Below are positions 34,993 to 46,900 of a stretch of 64,000 nucleotides of DNA, in pieces. Under the pieces are notes generated by a model, which had not been told where the DNA came from, did no database searches, and was given only the letters and a program-made list of their open reading frames with translations. Location: positions 19,828,449-19,892,448 of the forward strand of contig CP137685.1 of assembly GCA_037976565.1 (NCBI GenBank). The letters run 5' to 3'. Position numbers and translations under genes: made by a program. Each line of letters starts with the position of its first letter. The stretch's first letter is position 1. The DNA comes from Mesocentrotus franciscanus. Its lineage: Eukaryota > Echinodermata > Echinoidea > Camarodonta > Strongylocentrotidae.

Positions 34993-37900
34993 GTGAGTAT
35001 TCTAATTTATATTTTCATGTATTTACTGTGCAATTTTTCCTCACGAAAGTGGAAGAACAATGGCTATATTGAAAACCTGTCGTGTATGTTGAGTGCGCGT
35101 GTGTGTGGGCAATCGCTTACGTTTGCACGGTATGTGTCTGTGTATGATGTGTGTGTCTTTGAGCTACCGATGCCGTGTTGCATTGGGGGCCTGTTAGGTT
35201 ACGATTGTACCTTGGCGTCTGCACTAGCCCAAGCTGCTAGCTGAGCTGCGCTATCTAGAGCCGACGGGTACGGGTAGCTGGTAGCCGGTCTCTCCTCGAC
35301 TTTCCTGCTGTGGGGGCTTGGGGCCTCAGCCCGAGTGATGGGGGCCCAGTACTTTTTTGGGGTTAGATGTTCCCTAACTTTTTAAATTTTAACAGGGAAA
35401 TTCAAGTAGCAGATGAGCACTTTTTAAAGGGGAAGTTCACCCTGAGGGCCTGATACAAATGTTTACCGGTAGTAGAATCTACTGATATTATACAAATAAT
35501 ACAGAGTGATAGACATCAGTGAGGGCATTAGTAAGAATTACCCACACGAGGTACCTCTGAAACAGTCTAACACGCCCGCGGCAATAGCCGAGGGCGTTGG
35601 ACTGTTAATGTTATGAAGGTACTGAGTGTGGGTAATTTTACTAATGCCCAAACAAAATGATGTGTATTATTTGTTTTATAAGATTATGTTATATTTGTTT
35701 TACAAAATGATGTTTTATAACATGATTTTGATAATGAACGGTCATTATCCAAATTACGCGTTAGACAAAATAATGTCTGGCCACGTGTACGATTTTAACC
35801 AATCATTTGAATAGGATCCACGTCATCATCTTATAATATTATTTAACCCTATCTAGCCGGGCGGCTTTAGAAGCCCCTCTACATTTTTTTTCTTTCGAGT
35901 CTTGCGCATCTTTTAAAATAAATTTTTCAAGATCGGACCTACCGTTACAAAGTCACATGACCCTTTTGTCTTTGCATGTCAGCCCGAAAACGCTCATTTT
36001 CGTGATTTGTGTACAAAACATATGGAAATCTCATTTTTCCAAAAAAGAGATAAAACATTGGTTATTTGGTCTTGTTTATAGTTTAGGTGTTTATTTTGGG
36101 GTTCTAAATAGTTGAATTATAGTTAGAATTAAAATAAAACAACAAAAACAATAAAATACATAAATTAAAAAAACAGAAATACATAAGAAATTATCAAATC
36201 GATAAATAAAATAAGGAATAACCTGGCTCTTCCAATTTTTTTTAGATTATTATTATCCCAAATGGTCTTAAAGAATATATGTAGTGAACTAATGTTTAAA
36301 TATGAAGAATATATGATTTATGGGTAAAAATGTGAATTTTATTACCTTATTTGCATAAATTACCATAAATATGCAAATGAGTGATTTTTTCAAAAAAAAT
36401 TGAAATTACCATAGTAATCTATACACTTCACTTAACATGCATGCAAATTTTCGCAGCGATCGGCCATTCAACGGCTGAGATCATGGCCCCCGGCTATGCA
36501 GTTTCAAAATAGCCCGGGCTATATAGGGTTAAGTTGATTTTTATAGCCTAAAATCTAAAAATAAAATAGAAGCAGAAAAATGAGAGAAACGGGTCTGAAA
36601 GTTTGACCAAATTGAAAAAAAGAGAGTAAGGAATGTCTAAATATGCGATTAATCAAATAGAAATTGGCATCCCTGTGACATATCTTGCAAGCTCCTCTCC
36701 AATACATAAAATTTCATAAACTTTTGTTGCCTTCATTATTGATATAGATCTAGGTCTAGTCTAGATCTACATGTACATGTATATTTTTATAGAATTAGCC
36801 TTTATAGGGAATAAATTTTTTTTCTGTACAGGGGTTGAATAGAAACTTGCAATATAAAAAAATTGCAATAATTACATTTACATGTATAGAATCTAGATCT
36901 AATTGAAAATCGTCTTGAGAGAAGAAACAAATTTAAGAATTTTAAAATATTTTCTTATTAAATCTTAAAAGGCAAGTCCACTCCAATAATAACTTTCTTT
37001 CAATAGAAGCAGAAAAATCAGACAAAGCAATCAAAAAAAGTTTGAGCAAAATCGGATAAATATAATAAGAAAGTTATGAATTTTTAATGACATGAAAATC
37101 ACAAGACAAATCAGCAACTTACTCATGAGACTGTGACATCATTGACTCACTATCCACTAATTGTTTTCCTTTATATATTGATGATATAAATTTCCAATTT
37201 CCCCCCTAAAAATCTTATTTCCTCACACCAGCATCCAAGTTATATTGATAGTAATATGTTTTCATGTGGATGCACTAATATAAAGTAATTGTTTTATTCT
37301 GTTAAATCATGAAAAATGTGAATTTTAATAAACTATTTACATGAAAATTAATAATTATGAATATACAGTATTCTGAAAAAGTATCAATTTTTTCGAAGTA
37401 TATGATACAAAAATCATATAACCTGGGCAAAGGCATGGGGAAATCAAGTTCTTGGGGGATAAAAAGGGAAATTAATGGGATAAAAATAATAAAATATATA
37501 AAGCAATTGATAAATAGTGAGGCAATGACGTCACAAACTGATAACCAATTTGAAAATTTGTGTAGTGATTTTCATTGTTCCATAGTTTTTCATACTTTAA
37601 AAAAAAATCATAACTTCCTTATTAGTGATCCATTTTCCTCAAACTTTTTTTGCTCTGTTTCTTCTATTTTTCTGCATCTATTGAAAGCAAGTTATATTTG
37701 GAATGAACTTAGCCTTTAACAATATTTTCTTCTTGATATTTCTAAATCATATAGTATTATAGATTCATGTATTGGCATAGCGAGGGGGGCGTTTGGGGTG
37801 TTCAAACACACCGCCCGGCTTATTCGCTGGATGGCTGGTTCACCGCTAAATATTTTCTCACGAATTGGGCAAAAGAACACCTCCCCTTAAAAATCCTGGC

Positions 37901-40900
37901 TACGCTCTTGGATTATACATTGTACATACATATACATGTATATGAAGAAAAAAAAGTGTCAGACTTATTGGCAAAATATTGAGAGATGAATAAAAGGCCA
38001 ATGAAAAAACTTTATTATAATAATTAAAAAACAACTTGAGTAAAGACTACCAAATTCTCATGATGAACTGTTTAGTTTAGACACCTTGATGGTCTTCTAA
38101 ATTATATTTATATCCTACGTTTTAAGGATTCAATTGGCAGTCCCATAACAAAAATTTGAAGATGTGCATTTGTTTAGCTTGGCATTAAGGCAACGTGCTT
38201 CCAAAAACTAAGCTGTATTTCAATTAAATTTCGTTTTTTTTTAGTTTTTGGTATTTTCACTCATTGCAAGCTCAAAAAAAATGTCTTATCGCACATTGCA
38301 GTCGTTAATATTCAGTGTGTGTGACACACAGGCGCAACAGCTCTGTATGAATAGCGAGGTTGGTGCCTGTTATATCGCTGTTATCGCTGTTTGTGGACTG
38401 ATGGCATGCGGGGAGCTTGGGCATCCGATGCTGGTTCAATCCATGTGTTTATCCCCTCGCCGACGAAGTCGGAGGGGATATAGAAACGCCGCTGTCTGTC
38501 CGTCCTTCCTTCCTTCCGTGCGTCGGTGCATGCGTTCGTAACAAATTTGGTTTCCGATCAATAACTTCAGTAATGTTTGACGGATTTAATGAAGTTTGAT
38601 ATGAAGGTACATGGTATCAAAATACAGGCTAAGTTCGATTTCGTAGTATGTAGGTCAATGGTCATAGCTCATTAAATATGCAAAAAATACACATCTGGTT
38701 TCCGATCGATAACTTCAGTAATGTTTGACGGATTTTAATGAAGGTTCATGGTATCAAAATACAGGCTAAGTTCAATTTCGGAGTACGTAGGTCAAAGGTC
38801 AAAGGCCATAGCTCATTAAATATGCGAATCTGGTTTCCGTTCGATAACTTTAATAATGTTTGACAGATTTTAATCAAATTTGATATGAAGGTACATGGAA
38901 TCAGAACACAGTCTTATGGGGCGTTGCAAGAAAGTTGCAATTGATTGCAAGTTGCGATTGATTGCAATTTGCAAAATTTGCAACTGATATTTGCAATCGA
39001 TTGCAACTCAACTTTCTTGCAACGCCCAAATAGTCTCCTAAATTTCCTTGGATTTTGTTAGGATTTAAGTTTTTGACAATTCAATGAAGTTAACTAGATC
39101 TAGCTTTTATTCTCCTCTTTCTCTCTCTCTTACTAATGGGGCGATGCAAGAAAGTTGAGTTGCGATCAATTGCAAATTTGCAATTAATCGCAAGACTTGC
39201 GCTTGATTTTGGAGATTTGCAATTGATTGCAACTTTCTTGCAACGCCCCATTAGTTTGATTTCCGAGTATGTAGGTCAAAGGTCATAGCTCATTAAATAT
39301 GCGAATCTGGTTTCCGTTCGATAACTTTAATAATGTTTGACGGATTTTAATCAAATTTGATATGAAGGTACATGGTATCAAAACACAGCCTAAGTTTGAT
39401 TTCGGAGTATGTAGGTCAAAGGTCATAGCTCATTAAATATGCGAATCTGGTTTCCGTTCAATAACTTTAATGTTTGACGGATTTTAATGAAATTTGATAT
39501 GAAGGTACATGGTATCAAAACACAGCCTAAGTTTGATTTCCGAGTATGTAGGTCAAAGGTCATAGCTCATTGAATATGCGAATCTGGTTTCCGATCGATA
39601 ACTTTAGTAATGTTTGACAGATTTTAATGAAATTTGATATGAAGGTACATGGTATCAAAACACAGCCTAAGTTCAATGTCCGAGTATGTAGGTCAAAGGT
39701 GAAAGGTCATAGTGCATTAAATATGCAAAAACACCTGATTATATATGTGAAAATGTGGTTAACTTCCTTGCCTAGTAATATAATAGTATAGTCTAATGGA
39801 GGTAACTTGTTCTGACGTATATAGGCCATTTGTATCCTGCGAGGGGATGCAACGCTTTGCGTTGACTTTTCTAGTTTTCTATTGAATTTGTACATGTGGA
39901 CGTAAATCAGGGCTGCTATGCCACAAACCAGTTCAAAACAGGGAAATTCAAAAATGATCTTTGTCATGGCAACTCTACTTTTTCAGGATTTTTCTTTTGT
40001 TTAAACAGTAACAATATGGACTTCTATGATTTAAGTAAAAAGTGAAAATAATTCTGGAATGAGAGTTATGAAATTGGATTTTGTCTGAAGTGTCCACAAA
40101 CCACAGCAGTTACTCTTTGTATGTTATGTTATGCATTGTTATATTGACGGTATGTGTTTTTGCTCTGCCAGCTTAGGCCAAATCTGTGTGTGTTTGAAAC
40201 ATGGATTGAAAATAATGAGAAATTTAAATTGATTTGTATTTTGTTTCTTCCAGGAGAGGAGGGACATGTTGATCAAGAAGTCTCTGATGGCCCCGCACCA
40301 AGCTGGGGTTCCCAGGCATCTTCAAGCGACTCCTCTAGCTCAAGCAGCAGCGGACATCCGCCTGGTGGAGATTCCTCAAGTGAGGGCAGTATAACAGACA
40401 GCTTCGACATGGGACTGGGCGATATCCAGCCTGACAGTCTTGCAGGTATTGTTAAGAAAATCAGCCCTGTTCGTCTCTCTGTCTTTCTCCTTTTTCTGTT
40501 GGTATTTCTTTCCATCTATCTCTTTCTGTTTGTTTGCCTGCCTCTCACAAGCTGCTTCATGTTCCTTCTGTATGTACTGTATCTATCCTGCCTTGGCTCT
40601 CTCTCTGTTTCTTACCAACAACCTCTCTTCTCTCTCTGGCCATCATTATCTTTCTCTTTCTATCCCTCTTCTCTTTCAGAATTTATTTGTATACTTTTAT
40701 TGAACATAAAGAGAGACAACACCTGAAATTTTGGACAAGTTACCGGTATTTCTTCTTTAATTTAAGAGATGATACATATGATGGCAGCACGACGGTGAAG
40801 TTCAAACAGGAAGATAATAATCCATGAGTTACGACGTCTTGGCATAGTTTCACAAAACCGTCATAAGTAAGAGTTTCCTCACGAAAGTGGAAGAACAATG

Positions 40901-43900
40901 GCTGTATTGAAATCCTGTCGTGTATGTTGAGAGCGCCCCCTGTGTGTGGGGTTTACCGACATCCCGTTGAAACGCATGTTATTCAAGATTCAAGATTATT
41001 TTATTGGTCCATGCATGCAAACATTACATACAGATTTTGCTTCCAATGGCTTTTTGACAGTGAACAAACAAATGATAGAAAATACAATACAAAATTCAAC
41101 AATAGAAAATGATGTACATAAATATGGATAATTATTTACAATGTGCATGTGCCCCTCAATTTCATTCAAAGACCAAAGATATTTTAGGCTACCTTTTAAC
41201 TTCAATAATCCGATTGATTCTAATTTCAATTTTGGTGATAAATATTCAGATTCAGATGTAGGGAGTGATGTCTACTGTATTGTTTACAATTTTCATGCGT
41301 CATAAATTACCATGCCTCATAATATTTCCCGTCAGCTTCCCCCTAGATTACATGCATTGTCAATGGGTTATCGGCGACCTAGAGGGATTTGTGTAACACC
41401 GCACAGATATCTAGCTGTACTTTGTCGTTGGAAATTGTTATGAATGTCCAATGTCAAAAGTCAGTCTTATGTTTAAAAGGGGTTCTCTGTTGCAATTTAT
41501 TCCTATCTGTTTGTGATACCCTCTCCAACCAGGTCCCATGGGCTGGCTGCAGAAGCAGATGATGTCTGGTACCAACCCAAGGTCCATCTTGATGCGCATC
41601 ATCCCATCAGGGATGACCATTCCGAAGAGATGGATGAGTTTGAGATGTGGTCCATCATCGCAGAGTACCTGCGCTCCATCGACGAGCCACCTCCAAGACA
41701 GAAACTGGAGCAGTACAACACCTTTGACGATGCGATCCAACTCCTGAAGAGCTGCAAAAACATTCTGGTCTTGACTGGTGCAGGAGTAAGTTTTTTTATT
41801 TCTCTTGTACAGAATCGTAATGAGATCAAACTCATTACCTTCATATAGCTATTTTATCATGTATTGTAAAAGCTGATAGTTTTGCATCTACATATTTCTG
41901 TGGATAATTGGGACACAGACATTTTGTGACAATTTTCACAGGCTGCTTACAATACATATTCACAATTACATTACCAGCATATTCTTATTGGCTGTTCATG
42001 ACCCTTAACCAAATATAATGAAATTTGTGACAATAAAACCTTTACAAAATTACTAGATAATACAGTAATTTATTACTAGTTGCCATCAGGCAATTGTAGT
42101 GGACTCCAAAGACTTTCAGTTTGTACGGTATATGTAACTATTTTCTTTGTAATTTACAATATTCAGGTATCTGTGTCCTGTGGCATCCCAGACTTTCGCT
42201 CCAGAGACGGAGTGTATGCCCGCCTGGCAGTAGATTTCCCAGACCTGCCAGACCCACAAGCCATGTTTGAAATCAGCTACTTCCGCAAAGACCCAAGACC
42301 CTTCTACAAGTTTGCCAAGGTATGGGGCAATGATTAATTCACAGTATAATTTAAATCTTGTTGATGTATGGTTCTCAGCTAACCCATAAAATCAGGGAAA
42401 ACCTGGAAAATGAGTCTGGGAGTTTCAGTGGCCCCAAAAAGAGTAGTCAGTATAATCATAATAGTATTGTTTATATAGTGCTTAATACATTGATGTTATC
42501 TCTAAGCATTTTACAGATAAATTATTACCCCGTTCATTGAATTCAGGCTTGCCCGTACGAAATGTATGCATATTCTCCGCTCCTTGGGGAGCATTCCAGC
42601 CAGGCGTCATTTAAAAACTACTCACAATGCTGAGCCACCTACAATGTCTTTCGCATCATACCCATTTAACACCTTGGTGGAGAGTGGCAAAAGGCTTAAG
42701 ATCTTGCCAAAGGATGTTAGTGCCGGGCTGGGATTTAAACCCTCAACTCTTGGATTGAGAGTCAAGTAAATGAGCCACTATACCACAACACCTCCACCTC
42801 CAGTATCTTACATTTTGTCCTGTGTACAAACATTGTATCCCTCTGATGATTGGCTAAGGAGGCTTTTAAGTTTGTGCAATGCCTCCTTTAATGATCCTGG
42901 ACATTTGAATCGTTATCTGGGAAAACTCAAGGAAATATCAGGGAATTTTGTTTTTTTATGGAATGCTGGGAACCCTTATGCAGTAAGATCTATTACTTTC
43001 ACAAATGTCACTCACTGTCCAGATTTGGGAAAGTTTATGCTGCAAAATGAATCGGAAAAGTAAACTTGCAAGTTTTGAAAAATTCTTTAAGTGCAAATGG
43101 CTAAAGGGTACAATTTGCGAAGTTCGGGTCACAAAAGTTTACAGTTCAAAGACTGCTCAAGAGAAACGAGAATATGTTGTCTTTAGATGTAGACAGAGGA
43201 TCTTTTGATTCAATATTCTGATATTCCATTATTTGCAGGAGCTGTTCCCAGGCCAGTTCAAGCCCTCCACCAGTCACAAGTTCATCTCCCAGCTGGAGCA
43301 GCAACAGAAGCTGCTGAGGAACTACACTCAGAACATTGATACCTTGGAGCAAGCTGCAGGGATATCCGGGGTTATACAGTGCCATGGTAAGTTCATCTTC
43401 GTTATCCTTAAAGGGAAATGCATCCTTGAAGGTGTGAAGTTCAAACTTGATGATAATATGCAACAGCATAGGGAGATGAACTTATTCGATTTTGGGGTCA
43501 GTAGGTCAATGGTCATAAAGGTCAATTCCATGAAATTCTGGGTTATTAACCTTGTTTTAACAATATCTGAAGTACCACCAAATGTAGATTAATGTCTCGC
43601 CAGAGGACATTAGTACCGCAGCAGAACTCGACACGCCAACCATGTGTTCAACAGTCTGCTGATGTACATGCTACACAACGACACCTCTACTTGAGAATCG
43701 CATTATTTATTTATTTTTTTTGTATAGGTTCCTTTGCCACTGCAACATGCACTCGATGTGGGCTAAGTGTGGACTCGGATGCTATCAGAGACGATGTCTT
43801 CAACCAGGTAAGTCATTGCACACCTTATGACCATACTACCACTTGATTTTGAACCTATAGGTTTAGATATACATACTCATGCCTACAGGTAATGGTTTGT

Positions 43901-46900
43901 GCCTGTATTTAGCCATTTGAATATTCAGTTCAGTAGTAAACATATTTAAAAATGTCCTAAATTGTTATACAAATTTTGAGATCAAGTATACATGGTGTTG
44001 TGACTTTTCCAGGGGAGAAAATCCTGATAGGTTGCATGACTGGCCGCTGACCGTTTGCTGGTCATGACACACTGAAGCCAGATATCGCCTGATTTGACCA
44101 TAAGGGTCACTGTAACAATTCTTATTTCCCTTTCACTTCAGGTTGATCCAGTCTGCCCTCAGTGCGGCTCAATACACCAGAGAAGGCCATCCTGAAACCA
44201 AACATAGTTTTCTTAGTAGCAATGGTCACTCTAACCATTCCAATTTCCCTTTCACTTCAGGTTGTTTTAAAATTGCCCACGGAGCAGCCCTGATACACCA
44301 CAGATGGCCCACAGATGGCCCACAGATGGCCGTCCTGAAACCAGATTTAGTCCTGTTTGTTGAGACTAACTCTTACCACTCCTATTTCCCTGTCATCCTA
44401 GATCGTTCCTGTTTGCCCTCAGTGTGGCCCTGATACACCTGAGATGGCAGTCTTGAAACCAGATATAGTCCCGTTTATTGAGACTAACCATTACCACTCC
44501 CTATTTCTCTGTCATCCTAGGTTGTTCCTATCTGCCCTCAGTGTGGCCCTTATACACCAGAGATGGCCGTCCTGAAACCAGATATAGTCCTGTTTATTGA
44601 GACTAACTCTTACCACTCCTATTTCTCTGTCATCCTAGGTTGTTCCTGTCTGCCCTCAGTGTGGCCCTGATACACTGAGGTGGCCATCCTGAAACCAGAT
44701 ATAGTCCTGTTTATTTAGACTAACTCTTACCACTCCTATTTCCCTGTCATCCTAGATTGTTCCTATCTGCCCTCAGTGTGGCCCTAATACACCACAGATG
44801 GCCGTCCTGAAACCAGATATAGTCCTATTTATTGAGACTTACTCTTACCACTCCTATTTAACCTGTCATCCTAGATGATTCCTGTCTGCCCTCAGTGTGG
44901 CCCTGATACACCAGACATGGCTGTCCTGAAGCCAGATATAGTCTTCTTTGGTGAGGGTCTTCCAAACCACTTCTATGACAAGCTAAACGACGACAAAGAG
45001 ACAGCTGATCTACTCATCGTTATGGGGTCCTCTCTTAAAGTCAGGCCTGTAGCTACTATCCCAAGTGAGTTTATGATACTTTGCAGATAGATTTGAGTAA
45101 CGTTGAGTTGAGTGAACGTTTTGAAAGAAACTGTCCGGAAGTTATTTGGAAAGGTTGATTATGTAGTACTGAGGAAGGGGTGTATACTGTGATGTTTAGA
45201 ACCATTGAATAGACAAGAAATTGAACCAGTTTTGCTTAAATGCAGTGCACATGGAAATGGGTATATGGACCCAGACACATGTGGAGAGTTGTGTTCAAAC
45301 ATTTCATTTTTGTTGGTGGTTATATTTCTATTATGAGGGCATTGAAGAGCAATCCTGTTCAGGGGAAATTTCTACCATGATATCATCCAAAGTGATTTTA
45401 AAGAATGAGAAAGTTCATAAATTAACCATTACAAGAACTCAACGTTCTCTTCAAGTTATATACTCCAGTGATTTTTCTTTGAATATGCTGTCTGACAAAA
45501 AAAGAGAAATGATTGTCAAATTTTGCCAAGTACAAGTATGTTTTTGTACATGGCAATTAAATGTTTGAATTTGAATCCATTACTTAAAGCCCCTCTAAAG
45601 TGTTTGGAGCCCCAAAAACTTGATGGCAAAATTTCACTTAAATTGTATCATAATGTGAAAGAGGATGTCATTTAAGACACATTTCTGCAAGGATTTTCAA
45701 AACAAATGTGTTTGAAGTCGAATATTGATGAAAGAATACAAAATTTAGGTTTTCTGCGTACAACAGAAAACCCAAATTATGTATTCTTTTATCAATATTT
45801 GTCTTCAAACGAATTTCGGGCTCCCAGCACTTTAGAGGGGCTTTAAAGATACTATGTCCCTTTTGCAACCAACATCAAATTCTGTAGAACTTTGCAAGAA
45901 TTATGAATATATCATGTATGTTCTATCTGTGAAATTTGAACGTTAGGAGTGTCCTAATATTCAAATTATGCAAGGAAACCCGTTTACTTGCTAGACTTCA
46001 CTGTCAGACACTATTGAGTGACTGACTGGCTTTTTTTCTTCGTTGGTAATAGCATACATAAAATGAGCTGTAAAGGGTACATGAGCATTTGTCTACTTCA
46101 ATATCCCACTTCTTGTAATGGCCAAAATTAAACTGATTGAATCTTTGCACAGCATAAAACGTACAACCATTCGGTACAATGGTCTGAAAATCAGACTATT
46201 ACTTAATGGCTCTATAGCTCTTAAGTCGATTCGACAACTAATAGTCGTTATTTGCCCACTTAAAGACATTTTCAAGCCCCCTTTTTAGGGAAGTTCTAAA
46301 TTAGTATTTTCTTTCAAATGCCGTTGGAATTTAACCTTTTCATTTTTTTGGCCTGCAAATGGGACATAGTACCTTTAAGCCGAGTTCTGAGAGTATAGTA
46401 AGTAGCATGATACATACATAAGATTTAGTTCTTTCTATGGGTATTAAAGATTTAAATGAAATTATGGATGATTGTCATCATTCTGTCGAGAAAAAAAAGA
46501 TGAAGATCTCCTGCAATCTCAAATCTTTGGCTTCATTCTAGCAAGAATAAACATAGACACAATTGGTTGTCCATTTCCAAATGAAATCCACTTTCTGAAA
46601 GTTAGTCCTAACCTGTAAAAGACATTGAACAAAAATGAGCTTTTCAGCTGATATTGAAAATTATGATAATGTAACACCGGAAAGTTTTGCGTGCATGAAA
46701 TGTTAGAAAATTTGGTTGAGTGGTTCAGATTCACAAAAAAAGTGTCATGCCATGAAATAATTGAATCACAAGTGATTTAACACAAAATTTTTGCAATTCG
46801 CTAAAGTTTCTTGCGATGAAAATTGATGTTGTTTAATCGCAAACAAGTTGTGCAGCACTTGTTTCTTGTTTCACAGTACTTTTATTGAATTTCTTATTGT

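Noticed and set aside
38549..39740. CRISPR array
   Set aside because: Units of ~140 bp are contiguous without spacers, and the genome is eukaryotic.
44143..44433. Separate 96-codon gene
   Set aside because: The frame runs through the decayed exon 7 copies of SIRT1 and their intron tails.
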